DNA of 6,727 nt, from positions 1 through 6,727 of the forward strand of contig CALLZA010000769.1 in assembly GCA_937858165.1 (NCBI GenBank). Reading direction: 5' to 3'. Each line of letters opens with the position of its first letter. Positions within the stretch are counted from its first letter, which is position 1. A program made the translations under genes and the position numbers. Positions 1 through 6,727 of this stretch are shown here, one piece after another. The notes beneath the pieces are model-generated. The model worked only from the letters and a program-made list of their open reading frames with translations. It did no database searches and was not told where the DNA came from. Origin of the DNA: an uncultured Ardenticatenia bacterium. Its GTDB lineage: Bacteria; Chloroflexota; Anaerolineae; Promineifilales; Promineifilaceae.

Positions 1-138
1 GGTTTGCCTTGATCTAGTCTACCAAGTCTTCTGAGCATAGTACACCTACGCTTTGTCTTCCTACGTCTTGACTATCGTCTCATATTGTTGCAGTTCATCA
101 TACTAATGATACTGTATTAGTGTGATCTTTTTTTTTTT
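1..138. other. Non-genomic read-tail noise plus poly-T
   Basis: These bases are AT-rich, have no coding character, and are unlike the strongly GC-rich insert that follows. Positions 128-138 are a run of 11 T directly before the Illumina P7 sequence. On the reverse strand this reads insert, adapter, P7, poly-A, then meaningless bases, which is what an Illumina read gives when it runs past the end of a short library molecule (the flow-cell P7 oligo carries a T-linker). I infer that 1-127 is low-quality base calling and not genome. No gene or RNA is supported here. Confidence 0.88.
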
Positions 139-162
139 CAAGCAGAAGACGGCATACGAGAT
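139..162 (+). other. Illumina P7 flow-cell sequence
   Basis: The 24 bases match the standard Illumina P7 sequence exactly as I know it, starting CAAGCAGAAGACGGC and ending ACGAGAT. It is a synthetic library end and not part of the organism's genome. Confidence 0.99.
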
Positions 163-170
163 CTAGTACG
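163..170 (+). other. Illumina i7 index (CTAGTACG, Nextera N702)
   Basis: Eight bases lie exactly between the P7 sequence and the Nextera read-2 adapter, in the i7 barcode slot. CTAGTACG is the adapter-strand form of Nextera index N702 (read as CGTACTAG). It is a synthetic barcode that identifies the library. Confidence 0.93.
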
Positions 171-204
171 GTCTCGTGGGCTCGGAGATGTGTATAAGAG
201 ACAG
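171..204 (+). other. Nextera read-2 adapter with Tn5 mosaic end
   Basis: The 34 bases match the Nextera read-2 transposase adapter, opening with GTCTCGTGGGCTCGG. They end in the 19-base mosaic end AGATGTGTATAAGAGACAG at 186-204. The mosaic end here comes from in vitro tagmentation and is not evidence of a natural transposon. The genomic insert begins at base 205. Translating the minus strand through this adapter adds a false tail beginning VSYTHLRAHET to the neighbouring protein. Confidence 0.99.
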
Positions 205-2917
205 CCTCGGCCGCCTCGTCGGCCGCGCCCCGCTCCTCCATCGCCGCAGCCAGCGCGGTCAGCTCGGCCACGGCCGGCGCGGCGACGCCCTCGTCCTGGG
301 CCGCACGCAACGCCAGGGCGCGGGCCAGTTCGCGCGGCGCGACAAGCGTCCGGGCGCGCTCCACGGCCGCCGCCGCGGCCTCGCGCGCCTCGTCGGCCCG
401 GCCCAATTGCGTCGCTGCCTCGGCCCGTAGCCGCAGCGCCCGCGCCCACTCCATGTCGCCGCCGCTCAACCGGGCCAGCCGCTCCGCCCGCGCCGCCGCA
501 GCCAGGGCGCTATCATGGTCACCCAGCTCGCGTAGCACAGTCGCCAGCGCGTTGGCGGCTCGCGCCTCGCCCTGCAAGTTGCCGTCCAGCTCGGCCAGGC
601 GCTGCATGGCGTGGAAGGTGTAGAGCGCCTCCACCAGCCGCCCCTGCTGCTGCAACACCCGCCCCAGCCGCTCCTGCACGTTCAAGCGCAGATCGAGGTA
701 TTGCGGCAGGTCTTTGACCAGTTCCAGCGCCTTTCGATAGTAGTCGACGGCCACGTCCGGCTTATACTGCTCCGCCGCCCGCCGCGCGGCCAACTCATAC
801 AGTCGAGCCGCCTCGGCCGGCAGCCCGGCGCGCTCGTGGTGCTGGGCGATGGGCGCGGCGTATTCGGCCAGCCGCTCACCGCTGTGGGCCTCCAGCCAGC
901 GTGCCGCCTGCAAGTGGTAGCCCGGCCGGTCGCGCAGCAAGACGCTCTCATACGCCACCTCGCGCAGCACGGCGTGCTTGAACAGGTACGCCTGTGTGTC
1001 GCCAAAGACGGGTGAGGGGGCGCGATAGATCATGTCGCGCCGCTCCAACGACTGGAGGGCGGCGGCCACCTGCTCGCGGTCGAACGGGTTACGCGCGGCG
1101 CTGTTGATCTGTTGCACGGCGCTGTCCCAGAACTCGTCGCCGACCACGGCCGCCTGCTGCAACGTCAGCCGCTCAAGCTCCGGCAGACGGTCGAGGCGGG
1201 CCTGCAAGACGCCGGTCAGCGTGGCCGGCACGCGCAGCCGCGTCAGTTCGCGCGGCCGAAGCTGCCAGGCCGATTCGCCGGGCACAAGGATGCCGTCCTC
1301 GATCAGCACGCGCACCAGCTCTTCAACGTAGAACGGATTGCCCGCTGCCGAACGAACGATGAGTTCCAGTAGCGCCGGGGGGATTTCGGGCAACTTACGC
1401 AGAATTTGCAGCACCAGGGCACGGCAATCGTCCTCGCTCAGTGGGGCCAGCAGCAGCGTCGCCGGCGCGGCGCTTTCGGCCGCCCAGTTCGGCCGGCGCT
1501 CGAACAGCAGCGGCCGGGCCAGACAGATCAACAGCACCGGCACGGCGGCCGTCTGGGCCGACAACCGCTCCAGCAGGGCCAGGGAATCGTCATCGGCCCA
1601 GTGGATGTCTTCCAGCAGAAACAACGTCGCCGCCGACCGGCGGGCCACCGCGGCAAAGTAGCCCAGCAACTCCTCGACCGCCCGCTCGCGGGCGGCAGCG
1701 CGTTCGGGGCCGCGGGTATCGTCGGCGGCGCTCACTTCCAGGCCCACCAGCCTGGCGATCAGCCGTGCCCGCTCGACCATGCCGCCGCGCCCTTCCCCCG
1801 GTCGCGCCGCCCGCCCGCGCCCCAGCGCCGCCGCCAGCTTGCGCGCCAGCTTGTCCTCGATCTGTCTGGCCCGGTCGCTCTCGTCAATGCTGAAGTGATC
1901 GACGACCAGATCGCGCAGCAAGCCATAGGGCACTTCCATGAGCCGCTGGTCGGTGCGCCCCTGGAACAGTGTCGCCTTGACCGGGAACGACTCGAGCCAG
2001 CGGCTGAACTCGCGCACCAGGCGCGACTTGCCCACGCCCGCCTCGCCGACGATGGTGATCAGCCGCCCCCGCCCTGTCTGCGCCACGTCGGCCAGCGCCG
2101 TCTGCAACGTTGCCATTTCGGCATCGCGGCCGATCATCGGCACCGTGACCCCCTCCAGCCCGTCGCTGCCGGGGAAGAAGACGCGCGGGCGTGCCCCGAC
2201 GACGCGATAGGCCGTCACCGGCATGCGCCGCCCCTTGACCGTCACCTCGCCCAGCGGCTCGACGCGAAACAGGTGGCGGACCAGCCGATAGGTGTCCTGG
2301 GAGATGTAGACCCCGCCCTCGGCCGTCGCCTCCTTGAGCCGGCTGGCGACGTTGACCGTGTCGCCGATGGCCGTCTGCCCGTCGTCGGAGCCGACCTGAC
2401 CGAGCGACACCGGCCCCGTGTTAATGCCGATGCGCATCAATAGTTCGGTTCCCTGATCCGCCCGCTCCGACGCGCCGGCCAGCGCCGCCAGCGCCTCGCC
2501 GGCCAGTTCGCGCAGGGCAAAGGCACACCGCACGGCGCGCTCCGGGTCGTTCTCGCGCGCCGTGGGCACACCGAAGATACCCATGACCACGTCGCCCATG
2601 TGCTTGTCGACGATGCCGCCATGGGCGAAGATCGTCTCGTCGAGTTGCCGCCACAGCAGGTCGATCTGGCGCAGGCGTTCGGTGTTGTGGGTGGCCCCGG
2701 CCAGGCGGGTGTAGCCGTCGATGGCCGCGAACAGCACCGTGACCTGTTTGCGCTGCTCCGCCTTGGGCTGCGCGACAACGACCGCCGTCGGCTCGGCCGG
2801 CAAGGCCGCCAGCCGCTCTTCCAGCACGCTCAGCACCGTCTCGGCCGCGTCGCCGAAGCGCGCTCGCTGGGCGGTGAACTGGCTCAGGGCGTCGTGAAGC
2901 TGGTCGCGGGTCAGCAT
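205..2917 (-). CDS. Class III cyclase-STAND ATPase-TPR protein, 3' partial (C2-like)
   Basis: This is a predicted cytoplasmic signalling protein in which a class III adenylate/guanylate cyclase domain (about residues 55-240) is joined to a P-loop ATPase and C-terminal TPR-like helical repeats (about 695-904). In the cyclase domain the first metal Asp is replaced (FAAIDGYT, Ala65). The second is present (Asp109 in KHMGD), as are Lys105, Thr182, Asn189 and Arg193. The ATPase has a Walker A (GEAGVGKS, 291-298) and a Walker B followed by a His (LFLLEDIHWAD, 432-442). No signal peptide or membrane segment is seen. I chose the ATG at 2917 because it falls 7 bases after the upstream stop and gives the same distance to the cyclase motif as in the upstream paralogue. 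An in-frame ATG at 3004 would add 29 Arg/Pro-rich residues that overlap the upstream gene. The 904 genomic residues end at the adapter junction, so the true C-terminus is missing. Family assignment is firm; the ligand sensed and the enzymatic activity are unknown. Confidence 0.92.
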
Positions 2918-2924
2918 ACGCGGC

Positions 2925-5096
2925 TTATGTCCCGGCCGCGGCGAGCATCTGCCCGGCGCGGCGCTGCCAGACGGCGGCCTGGGCCGGCTCCTCGGCCGCG
3001 GCAAAGTGGCGGGCGATCAGCCCCTCGGCCGGGAAACCGGCCCCGAAGCGGTCGTCGCTCTGCTGGGCGATGAGCCACTGGGCCACGAGCCGGTGCTGGG
3101 CGCGGCGCGCCGCCGGCGGCAGGCTCTCGTAGGCCACCCGATGCCCCACCTCGCGCCGGAAACGGTAGGCTTGGGTCGCGCCGAAGCTGTAGGTCGGGTC
3201 GCGCAGGATGAACCGCTTGCCCTCCAGTTCCAACAAAGCCGCTTCGATCTCCGGTTCGGTCAGGTCCTCCAGCAGCGGCGGGCGCGTCTCCAGCAGGGTC
3301 ACATCCCAGAACAACGGCCCGACGACGGCCGCCGCCTGCAACACCCGTCGCGCCGCGCCGCCCAGCGCCAACTGCCGTGTCTCGATCAGCCGGGCCAGCC
3401 CGGCCGGCAGGCGCATCCGCTCCGCCTGGGCCATGTCCACGCCGCGCCGCTCGCCCACAGCGATGACGCCGCGCTCCATCAGCAAGCGGGTGAACGCCTC
3501 GATGTAGAGCGGGTTGCCGGCCGACTCGGCCACGATGAGGTCGAGCAAGCGCATTGGCAGCGGCGTCAGTTGGCTCAGGATGTCGGTGGCCATCAGGCGG
3601 CTTTCGACGGGCGACAGCGGGCCGACCGCCAGCCGCGAGACGGGCGAGAAGGGGTCATCCTCCTGGCCGAGCCAGGGCAGCGCCGGCGTCTCGTGGCCGC
3701 CCGCGGCCACAGCCAGCACCAGCAGCGGCAGCTGCCCCGCGGCTTGCGCCAATCGCTCGACCAGGGCCAGCGATTGCCGGTCGGCGCGGTGAACGTCTTC
3801 GAGGATGAGAATGGCCGGGCCGGCGGCGGTGATGGCCCCCAGCAGCCGCTCCACCAACTGCCGCACGTCGTCAAGCGGCAGCCGGCCGGCGACGCGCGCG
3901 TCGAGCAGTTGTTTCAGCAGTTCCAGCGTCGAGTCGAGCCGCCCGGTGGTAGAGAGCCGTCGGCCGCGTCCCGGCCGGTCGAGCGCGTCAAGGACGCGAC
4001 GAATGCGGTCTTCGATAATGAAGTGGCTGTGTTGCGGGCGAATGCCGAAGCGCCGCAGCAGCAGGTCGCGCACCAGAGCGTAGGGCGCTTCGGCCTCGAA
4101 CAGACGGCCGTCGGCGCGTAGCACGCCCGACACGCCGGTCAGCAGCCGCGCCCGCGCCTCGAACTCATGCACCAGGCGGGACTTGCCCGCACCGGCGGGG
4201 CCTTGCAGGGTGACGATCTGCGGCGCGCCGCTGTCAATGGCCGCCTGGAGGGCGTTTTCGAGCTGGTCAAGTGGCTCGTCGCGACCGATGAGGCGCGTCA
4301 CTTGCCCGGCCACCAGCGCCGGGGCAAAGGTCAGCTGGTCCGGCCGTTCGCCGGTTGCCAGAAAGACGGCCTCGCCCGGAGGGCGGGCGACAACCGCGGC
4401 TAACTCAGCGGGCGCAGCCTCGAACTGCAGTTGTGTCCCTGCCTGACGCACCACGGCGGCTGAGGTCAGCACCCGCCCGGTCGGCGCGGCGTGCTCCAGC
4501 CGCCGGGCGACGGCAGTCGTCTCACCGACGGCTGTCAGCCGGGCGCTGCCGGCGGCGCGGGCAAAGTAGACTGGGCCGCTGTGGACACCGACACGCATGG
4601 CCGGGCCGGGCCAATCGTCGGCCCAAACCGCGCCCTGGCCGGCGGCGGCCGTCTGGCGCACGCGCTCGTTGAACAGCGCCAACTCCGCTTGCAGCGTCAG
4701 GGCGGCGCGCACGGCGCGGGCCGCGTCGCCGGTGCGCGGCTGGGGCAGGCCAAAGAGGGCCAACAGGCTATCGCCGGCGTGCTGATCGATCTGGCCACCG
4801 TGAGCCACCATGACGGCATCGAGCACGCGCCACATGGCGTTCAGCGCCTCGCGCACCTTCTCGGCGTCCATGCGCTCCGATAGCGCCGTGAAACCGGAGA
4901 GGTCGGCCACCAGGACGGCCAGTTGCCGCTGCTGGTGGTCGCCGGAAATCGACTGGAGTTCCGCCAGCTTATCGCGGAGAGCCGAAAGCGCCGTCGCCAC
5001 CGCTCGCTCCAGCGCCCGATCGTCGGGTTCGCGCTGCGATTCGAGCGCGGCAATGGCCTCCACTAACGCCTGGCGGTTAACGTTTGCCTTGGCCAC
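2925..5096 (-). CDS. Class III cyclase-STAND ATPase protein, complete, no TPR (C1-like)
   Basis: This 723-residue predicted cytoplasmic protein has a class III cyclase domain (about 55-245) followed by a STAND/AAA-type ATPase. Both metal Asp are present (Asp65 in VADLSGFT, Asp109 in QHAGD). The adenine-selecting Lys is Gln105, the Asp/Thr position is Thr188, the catalytic Asn is Ala195 (GETTAVARRL), and Arg199 is kept. Walker A is GPAGAGKS (299-306) and Walker B is ILILEDVHRAD (429-439), with Arg where the paralogue has Trp. The protein stops just where TPR repeats begin in the downstream paralogue. I chose the GTG at 5096: it lies just after a TATAAT box, and Asp65, residue 105 and Asp109 then carry the same numbers as in the paralogue. 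An in-frame ATG at 5228 or TTG at 5168 would pull the intergenic inverted repeat into the coding region. It ends in TAA 7 bases before the next gene, so the pair is probably one operon. The Gln and non-Asn changes occur in many bacterial cyclase-ATPases, so its solo activity is uncertain. Confidence 0.9.
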   Translation of the reverse strand: MAKANVNRQALVEAIAALESQREPDDRALERAVATALSALRDKLAELQSISGDHQQRQLAVLVADLSGFTALSERMDAEKVREALNAMWRVLDAVMVAHGGQIDQHAGDSLLALFGLPQPRTGDAARAVRAALTLQAELALFNERVRQTAAAGQGAVWADDWPGPAMRVGVHSGPVYFARAAGSARLTAVGETTAVARRLEHAAPTGRVLTSAAVVRQAGTQLQFEAAPAELAAVVARPPGEAVFLATGERPDQLTFAPALVAGQVTRLIGRDEPLDQLENALQAAIDSGAPQIVTLQGPAGAGKSRLVHEFEARARLLTGVSGVLRADGRLFEAEAPYALVRDLLLRRFGIRPQHSHFIIEDRIRRVLDALDRPGRGRRLSTTGRLDSTLELLKQLLDARVAGRLPLDDVRQLVERLLGAITAAGPAILILEDVHRADRQSLALVERLAQAAGQLPLLVLAVAAGGHETPALPWLGQEDDPFSPVSRLAVGPLSPVESRLMATDILSQLTPLPMRLLDLIVAESAGNPLYIEAFTRLLMERGVIAVGERRGVDMAQAERMRLPAGLARLIETRQLALGGAARRVLQAAAVVGPLFWDVTLLETRPPLLEDLTEPEIEAALLELEGKRFILRDPTYSFGATQAYRFRREVGHRVAYESLPPAARRAQHRLVAQWLIAQQSDDRFGAGFPAEGLIARHFAAAEEPAQAAVWQRRAGQMLAAAGT

Positions 5097-5103
5097 ACCA
5101 ACT

Positions 5104-5109
5104 ATTATA
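5104..5109 (-). promoter_or_regulatory. Candidate -10 box for the cyclase operon
   Basis: The minus strand reads TATAAT here, inside a small AT-rich island (5102-5116, itself an imperfect palindrome with CTATT/AATAG arms) in very GC-rich DNA. Seven bases separate it from the GTG at 5096, so transcription would begin at or next to the start codon, giving a leaderless message. No ribosome-binding site is visible before the GTG, which fits. A good -35 at normal spacing is not evident; TTGGTT lies 22 bases upstream, which is too far. This is inference from motif only. Confidence 0.45.
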
Positions 5110-5166
5110 TAAATAGCCTCGCCCGCACGCGAACCAACCCGGTGCAGGGCTTTTTCGTCATCTATC

Positions 5167-5240
5167 AAGACCTGACAGGTGGGCGGCCATGGTGTATCAT
5201 GGCTATCGGAGCGTCGCGGGCCACCCACCTGTCAGGTCTT
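5167..5240. repeat. 22-base inverted repeat with nested palindromes between divergent genes
   Basis: The arms at 5167-5188 and 5219-5240 are reverse complements at 21 of 22 positions and are separated by 30 bases. Each arm contains an 11-base near-palindrome, ACCTGACAGGT at 5170-5180 and ACCTGTCAGGT at 5227-5237, with centres 57 bases apart. The arms could bind a dimeric regulator at two sites, form a long hairpin if transcribed through, or be a dispersed palindromic element. The left arm overlaps the candidate -35 of the smc promoter, and the right arm lies in its predicted leader. Confidence 0.8.
5172..5200 (+). promoter_or_regulatory. Candidate sigma-70-type promoter for smc
   Basis: The plus strand has CTGACA (5172-5177), a 17-base spacer, then TATCAT (5195-5200). 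Each hexamer matches consensus at five of six positions, and the spacing is ideal. Transcription would start near 5207, leaving a leader of about 54 bases before the ATG at 5261. The -35 lies inside the left arm of the inverted repeat, so a protein bound there would be expected to block it. The call rests on the motif alone. Confidence 0.5.
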
Positions 5241-5260
5241 CGTGTCTCCCAATTACCGAC

Positions 5261-6727
5261 ATGGCAATGAAGCTGCACAAACTCAGCCTCCAGGGGTATA
5301 AGACGTTCGCCTCGCGCACGGAGTTCGTCTTCGACGACGGTATCACGGCCATCGTTGGGCCCAACGGCAGCGGCAAGAGCAATATCGCCGATGCGCTGCG
5401 CTGGGTGCTGGGCGAGCAGAGCTATAGCACGCTGCGCGCCCGGCGCACGGCCGACATGATCTTCGCCGGCAGCCAGCAGCGGGCGCGCGCCGGCATGGCC
5501 CAGGCAACCATCACCCTCGACAACAGCGACGGCTGGCTGCCCATCGACTTCAGCGAGGTCGAGATCACCCGCCGCGCCTTCCGCTCCGGCGACAACGAGT
5601 ACCTCATCAACGGCCGCCACGTGCGCCTGAAGGACGTGGCCGACCTGTTGGCAACCAGCGGGCTGGCCGAGCGCACCTACACCATCGTCGGCCAGGGGCT
5701 TGTCGATCAGGCCCTCTCTCTGCGCTCCGACGAGCGGCGGGCGCTGTTCGAGGAAGCGGCCGGCATCACCCACTACAAGGCGCGCCGGGCCGAAACGCTG
5801 CGGCGGCTGGAGGAGACCCAGCGCAACCTCCAGCGCGTGCACGACATCCTGGAGGAGTTGCGCCCGCGCCTGGCCTCGCTGCGGCGACAGGCAACGCGAA
5901 CGCGCAACTTCGAGCAGATCTCGGCCGACCTGCGCGAACTGCTGCGCGTCTGGTACGGCTACAAGTGGGAGCAGGCCAAGGCCGAGTTGCGCGCCGCCCG
6001 CCACACGGCCGACACGGCCACAACCGTCTGGAGCAGCGCCCGCGACGCCTTGCTGGCCCAACAGACCCGCATCGACGAGACGCAGCGCCGGCTGGCCGAG
6101 ACACAGCGCGCCGCGGCCGAGCGCCAGGCCGCGCGCGACGAGCTGCGCCAGCAGACCGAAGCCGCCCTCCGCCGCCAGGCTATCTACCGCGAGCGCCGCG
6201 CCGCGCTGGAGCGCCAGTTGGCCGAGGCCGAGGCGGAACGGCCGCTGCTGGAGCAGCAGGCCACCGCCGCCCGCGAGGCGATTGAGGCGGCCACGACCGA
6301 TCTGCTGGCCGCCCAGACGGAGCTACAGACGCACCAGACCCGCCTGAACGAGTTCCGCGCCGCCTTCGAGGGGCAGCGGGCCGAAAGGGCGCGCCGCCAG
6401 AGCGCTGTCAACCGGCTGGAGGCCGAGGCGTGGCAGGCGCAGACGACGCTGACCCAGGCCGAGGCGCAGTTGACGCAACTGCGCGAGCGGCTGGCCGAGC
6501 AGGCCGCCGCGCCGGCTGACGACGCGCGGACCGACGAAGCCGCCGACGGGGACGCGCCGGCCCGCCCCCGAGCCCCCGCCCGGCGGGGCCGCCGCGCCGG
6601 GGGCGCGCGGCACGCCCGCCCCGCGGGGGGGAGGCGCGCGCGGCCCCCCCCCCTCCGCACCCTGAAGGGGTGGGACCGGGCCGCCCCGCGCCCCGGAACG
6701 GAACCGAACGCGCCCGGCCCGGGAAGG
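5261..6727 (+). CDS. smc: Chromosome segregation protein SMC, N-terminal part, runs off window
   Basis: This is the N-terminal head and first coiled-coil arm of bacterial SMC, the ATPase core of the condensin-like complex that acts with ScpA/ScpB to organise and segregate the chromosome. The protein opens [20 protein letters not shown]. Walker A is GPNGSGKS (residues 33-40), the arginine-loop region is at STLRARR (56-62), and the Q-loop region is [11 protein letters not shown] (142-152), followed by [11 protein letters not shown] (163-173). From about 175 to 415 the sequence is a Glu/Arg/Gln/Ala-rich coiled coil. Full-length SMC is about 1,200 residues, so the hinge, returning arm and C-terminal Walker B half lie beyond the window. 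The frame stays open for all 489 codons, but residues after about 428 become Pro/Gly/Arg-rich and come from suspect sequence. ATG 5261 is used; ATG 5267, two codons on, is equally possible. No clear ribosome-binding site precedes either. The gene is divergent from the cyclase operon. Confidence 0.95.
   Translation, partial: MAMKLHKLSLQGYKTFASRTEFVFDDGITAIVGPNGSGKSNIADALRWVLGEQSYSTLRARRTADMIFAGSQQRARAGMAQATITLDNSDGWLPIDFSEVEITRRAFRSGDNEYLINGRHVRLKDVADLLATSGLAERTYTIVGQGLVDQALSLRSDERRALFEEAAGITHYKARRAETLRRLEETQRNLQRVHDILEELRPRLASLRRQATRTRNFEQISADLRELLRVWYGYKWEQAKAELRAARHTADTATTVWSSARDALLAQQTRIDETQRRLAETQRAAAERQAARDELRQQTEAALRRQAIYRERRAALERQLAEAEAERPLLEQQATAAREAIEAATTDLLAAQTELQTHQTRLNEFRAAFEGQRAERARRQSAVNRLEAEAWQAQTTLTQAEAQLTQLRERLAEQAAAPADDARTDEAADGDAPARPRAPARRGRRAGGARHARPAGGRRARPPPLRTLKGWDRAAPRPGTEPNAPGPGR
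6545..6727. other. Suspect low-quality contig end, almost pure G/C
   Basis: From about 6545 the sequence becomes nearly all G and C with homopolymer runs, including G7 at 6625-6631 and C10 at 6644-6653. The heptad-friendly coiled-coil pattern of SMC collapses at the same point into Pro/Arg/Gly-rich residues. The other end of the contig is demonstrably unfiltered read (adapter plus noise), so I infer that this end is also a poor-quality read tail and not a real SMC insertion. The exact boundary is uncertain by a few tens of bases. Confidence 0.65.

Noticed and set aside
1..127. AT-rich start as a horizontally acquired or regulatory segment
   Set aside because: It lies outside the P7/poly-T end of the library molecule and so cannot be genomic DNA joined to the insert.
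186..204. Transposon end (Tn5 mosaic end) as a sign of a mobile element
   Set aside because: It is embedded in the Nextera adapter next to an index and P7, so it comes from library preparation.
1406..2443. Long plus-strand open frame opposite the downstream cyclase gene
   Set aside because: Its product is a His/Gln/Arg/Pro-rich antisense shadow, typical of GC-rich DNA, with no recognisable domain, while the minus strand encodes clear Walker and cyclase motifs.
2918..3004. Longer N-terminus for the downstream cyclase gene (ATG at 3004)
   Set aside because: It would add 29 Arg/Pro-rich residues that overlap the end of the upstream gene in another frame; the ATG at 2917 fits the operon spacing and the paralogue alignment.
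3006..4121. Long plus-strand open frame opposite the upstream cyclase gene
   Set aside because: It is an antisense shadow of the ATPase region with no domain signature.
5097..5228. Longer N-terminus for the upstream cyclase gene (ATG at 5228)
   Set aside because: The extra 44 codons run through the inverted repeat and candidate promoters and have no counterpart in the paralogue.
5165..6061. Minus-strand open frame opposite smc and the intergenic repeat
   Set aside because: It lies antisense to unmistakable SMC head motifs and has no recognisable domain of its own.
6625..6653. G7 and C10 runs as a possible programmed frameshift or slippery site in smc
   Set aside because: They lie in a suspect contig end, and no SMC frameshifting of this kind is known to me.

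Overview
This is a fragment of a GC-rich bacterial contig from an Illumina assembly. It carries three protein genes and has sequencing artefacts at both ends. The closest match I can suggest is Chloroflexota (Anaerolineae or 'Promineofilum'-like). That rests on the wording of the SMC head ([27 protein letters not shown]), the very high G+C, and paired cyclase-ATPase regulators next to smc. The assignment is by recognition only, not by a search.

Layout. Bases 1-204 are not genomic. They hold read-tail noise, a T run, the Illumina P7 sequence, an 8-base index and the Nextera read-2 adapter with the transposon mosaic end. Genomic sequence starts at 205. Two genes lie head-to-tail on the minus strand, 7 bases apart. 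The upstream one (5096 to 2925) is complete: a class III nucleotidyl cyclase domain fused to a STAND/AAA-type ATPase. The downstream one (2917 to 205) has the same architecture plus C-terminal TPR-like repeats, and the adapter junction cuts it off. A 164-base intergenic region (5097-5260) holds a 22-base inverted repeat and candidate divergent promoters. On the plus strand, smc starts at 5261 and runs off the window. Its last ~180 bases look like unreliable, almost pure G/C read-tail sequence.

How the genes may work together. The two cyclase-ATPases are paralogues with complementary active-site defects. The upstream protein keeps both metal-binding Asp but has lost the adenine-selecting Lys and the transition-state Asn. 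The downstream protein has lost the first metal Asp but keeps the Lys, Thr, Asn and Arg. This is the C1/C2 division of labour seen in mammalian adenylyl cyclases, including the soluble enzyme (cyclase-cyclase-NTPase-TPR), here split over two genes. One active heterodimer site is a testable inference. The smc gene is a housekeeping chromosome-organisation gene, probably linked only by the shared divergent control region.
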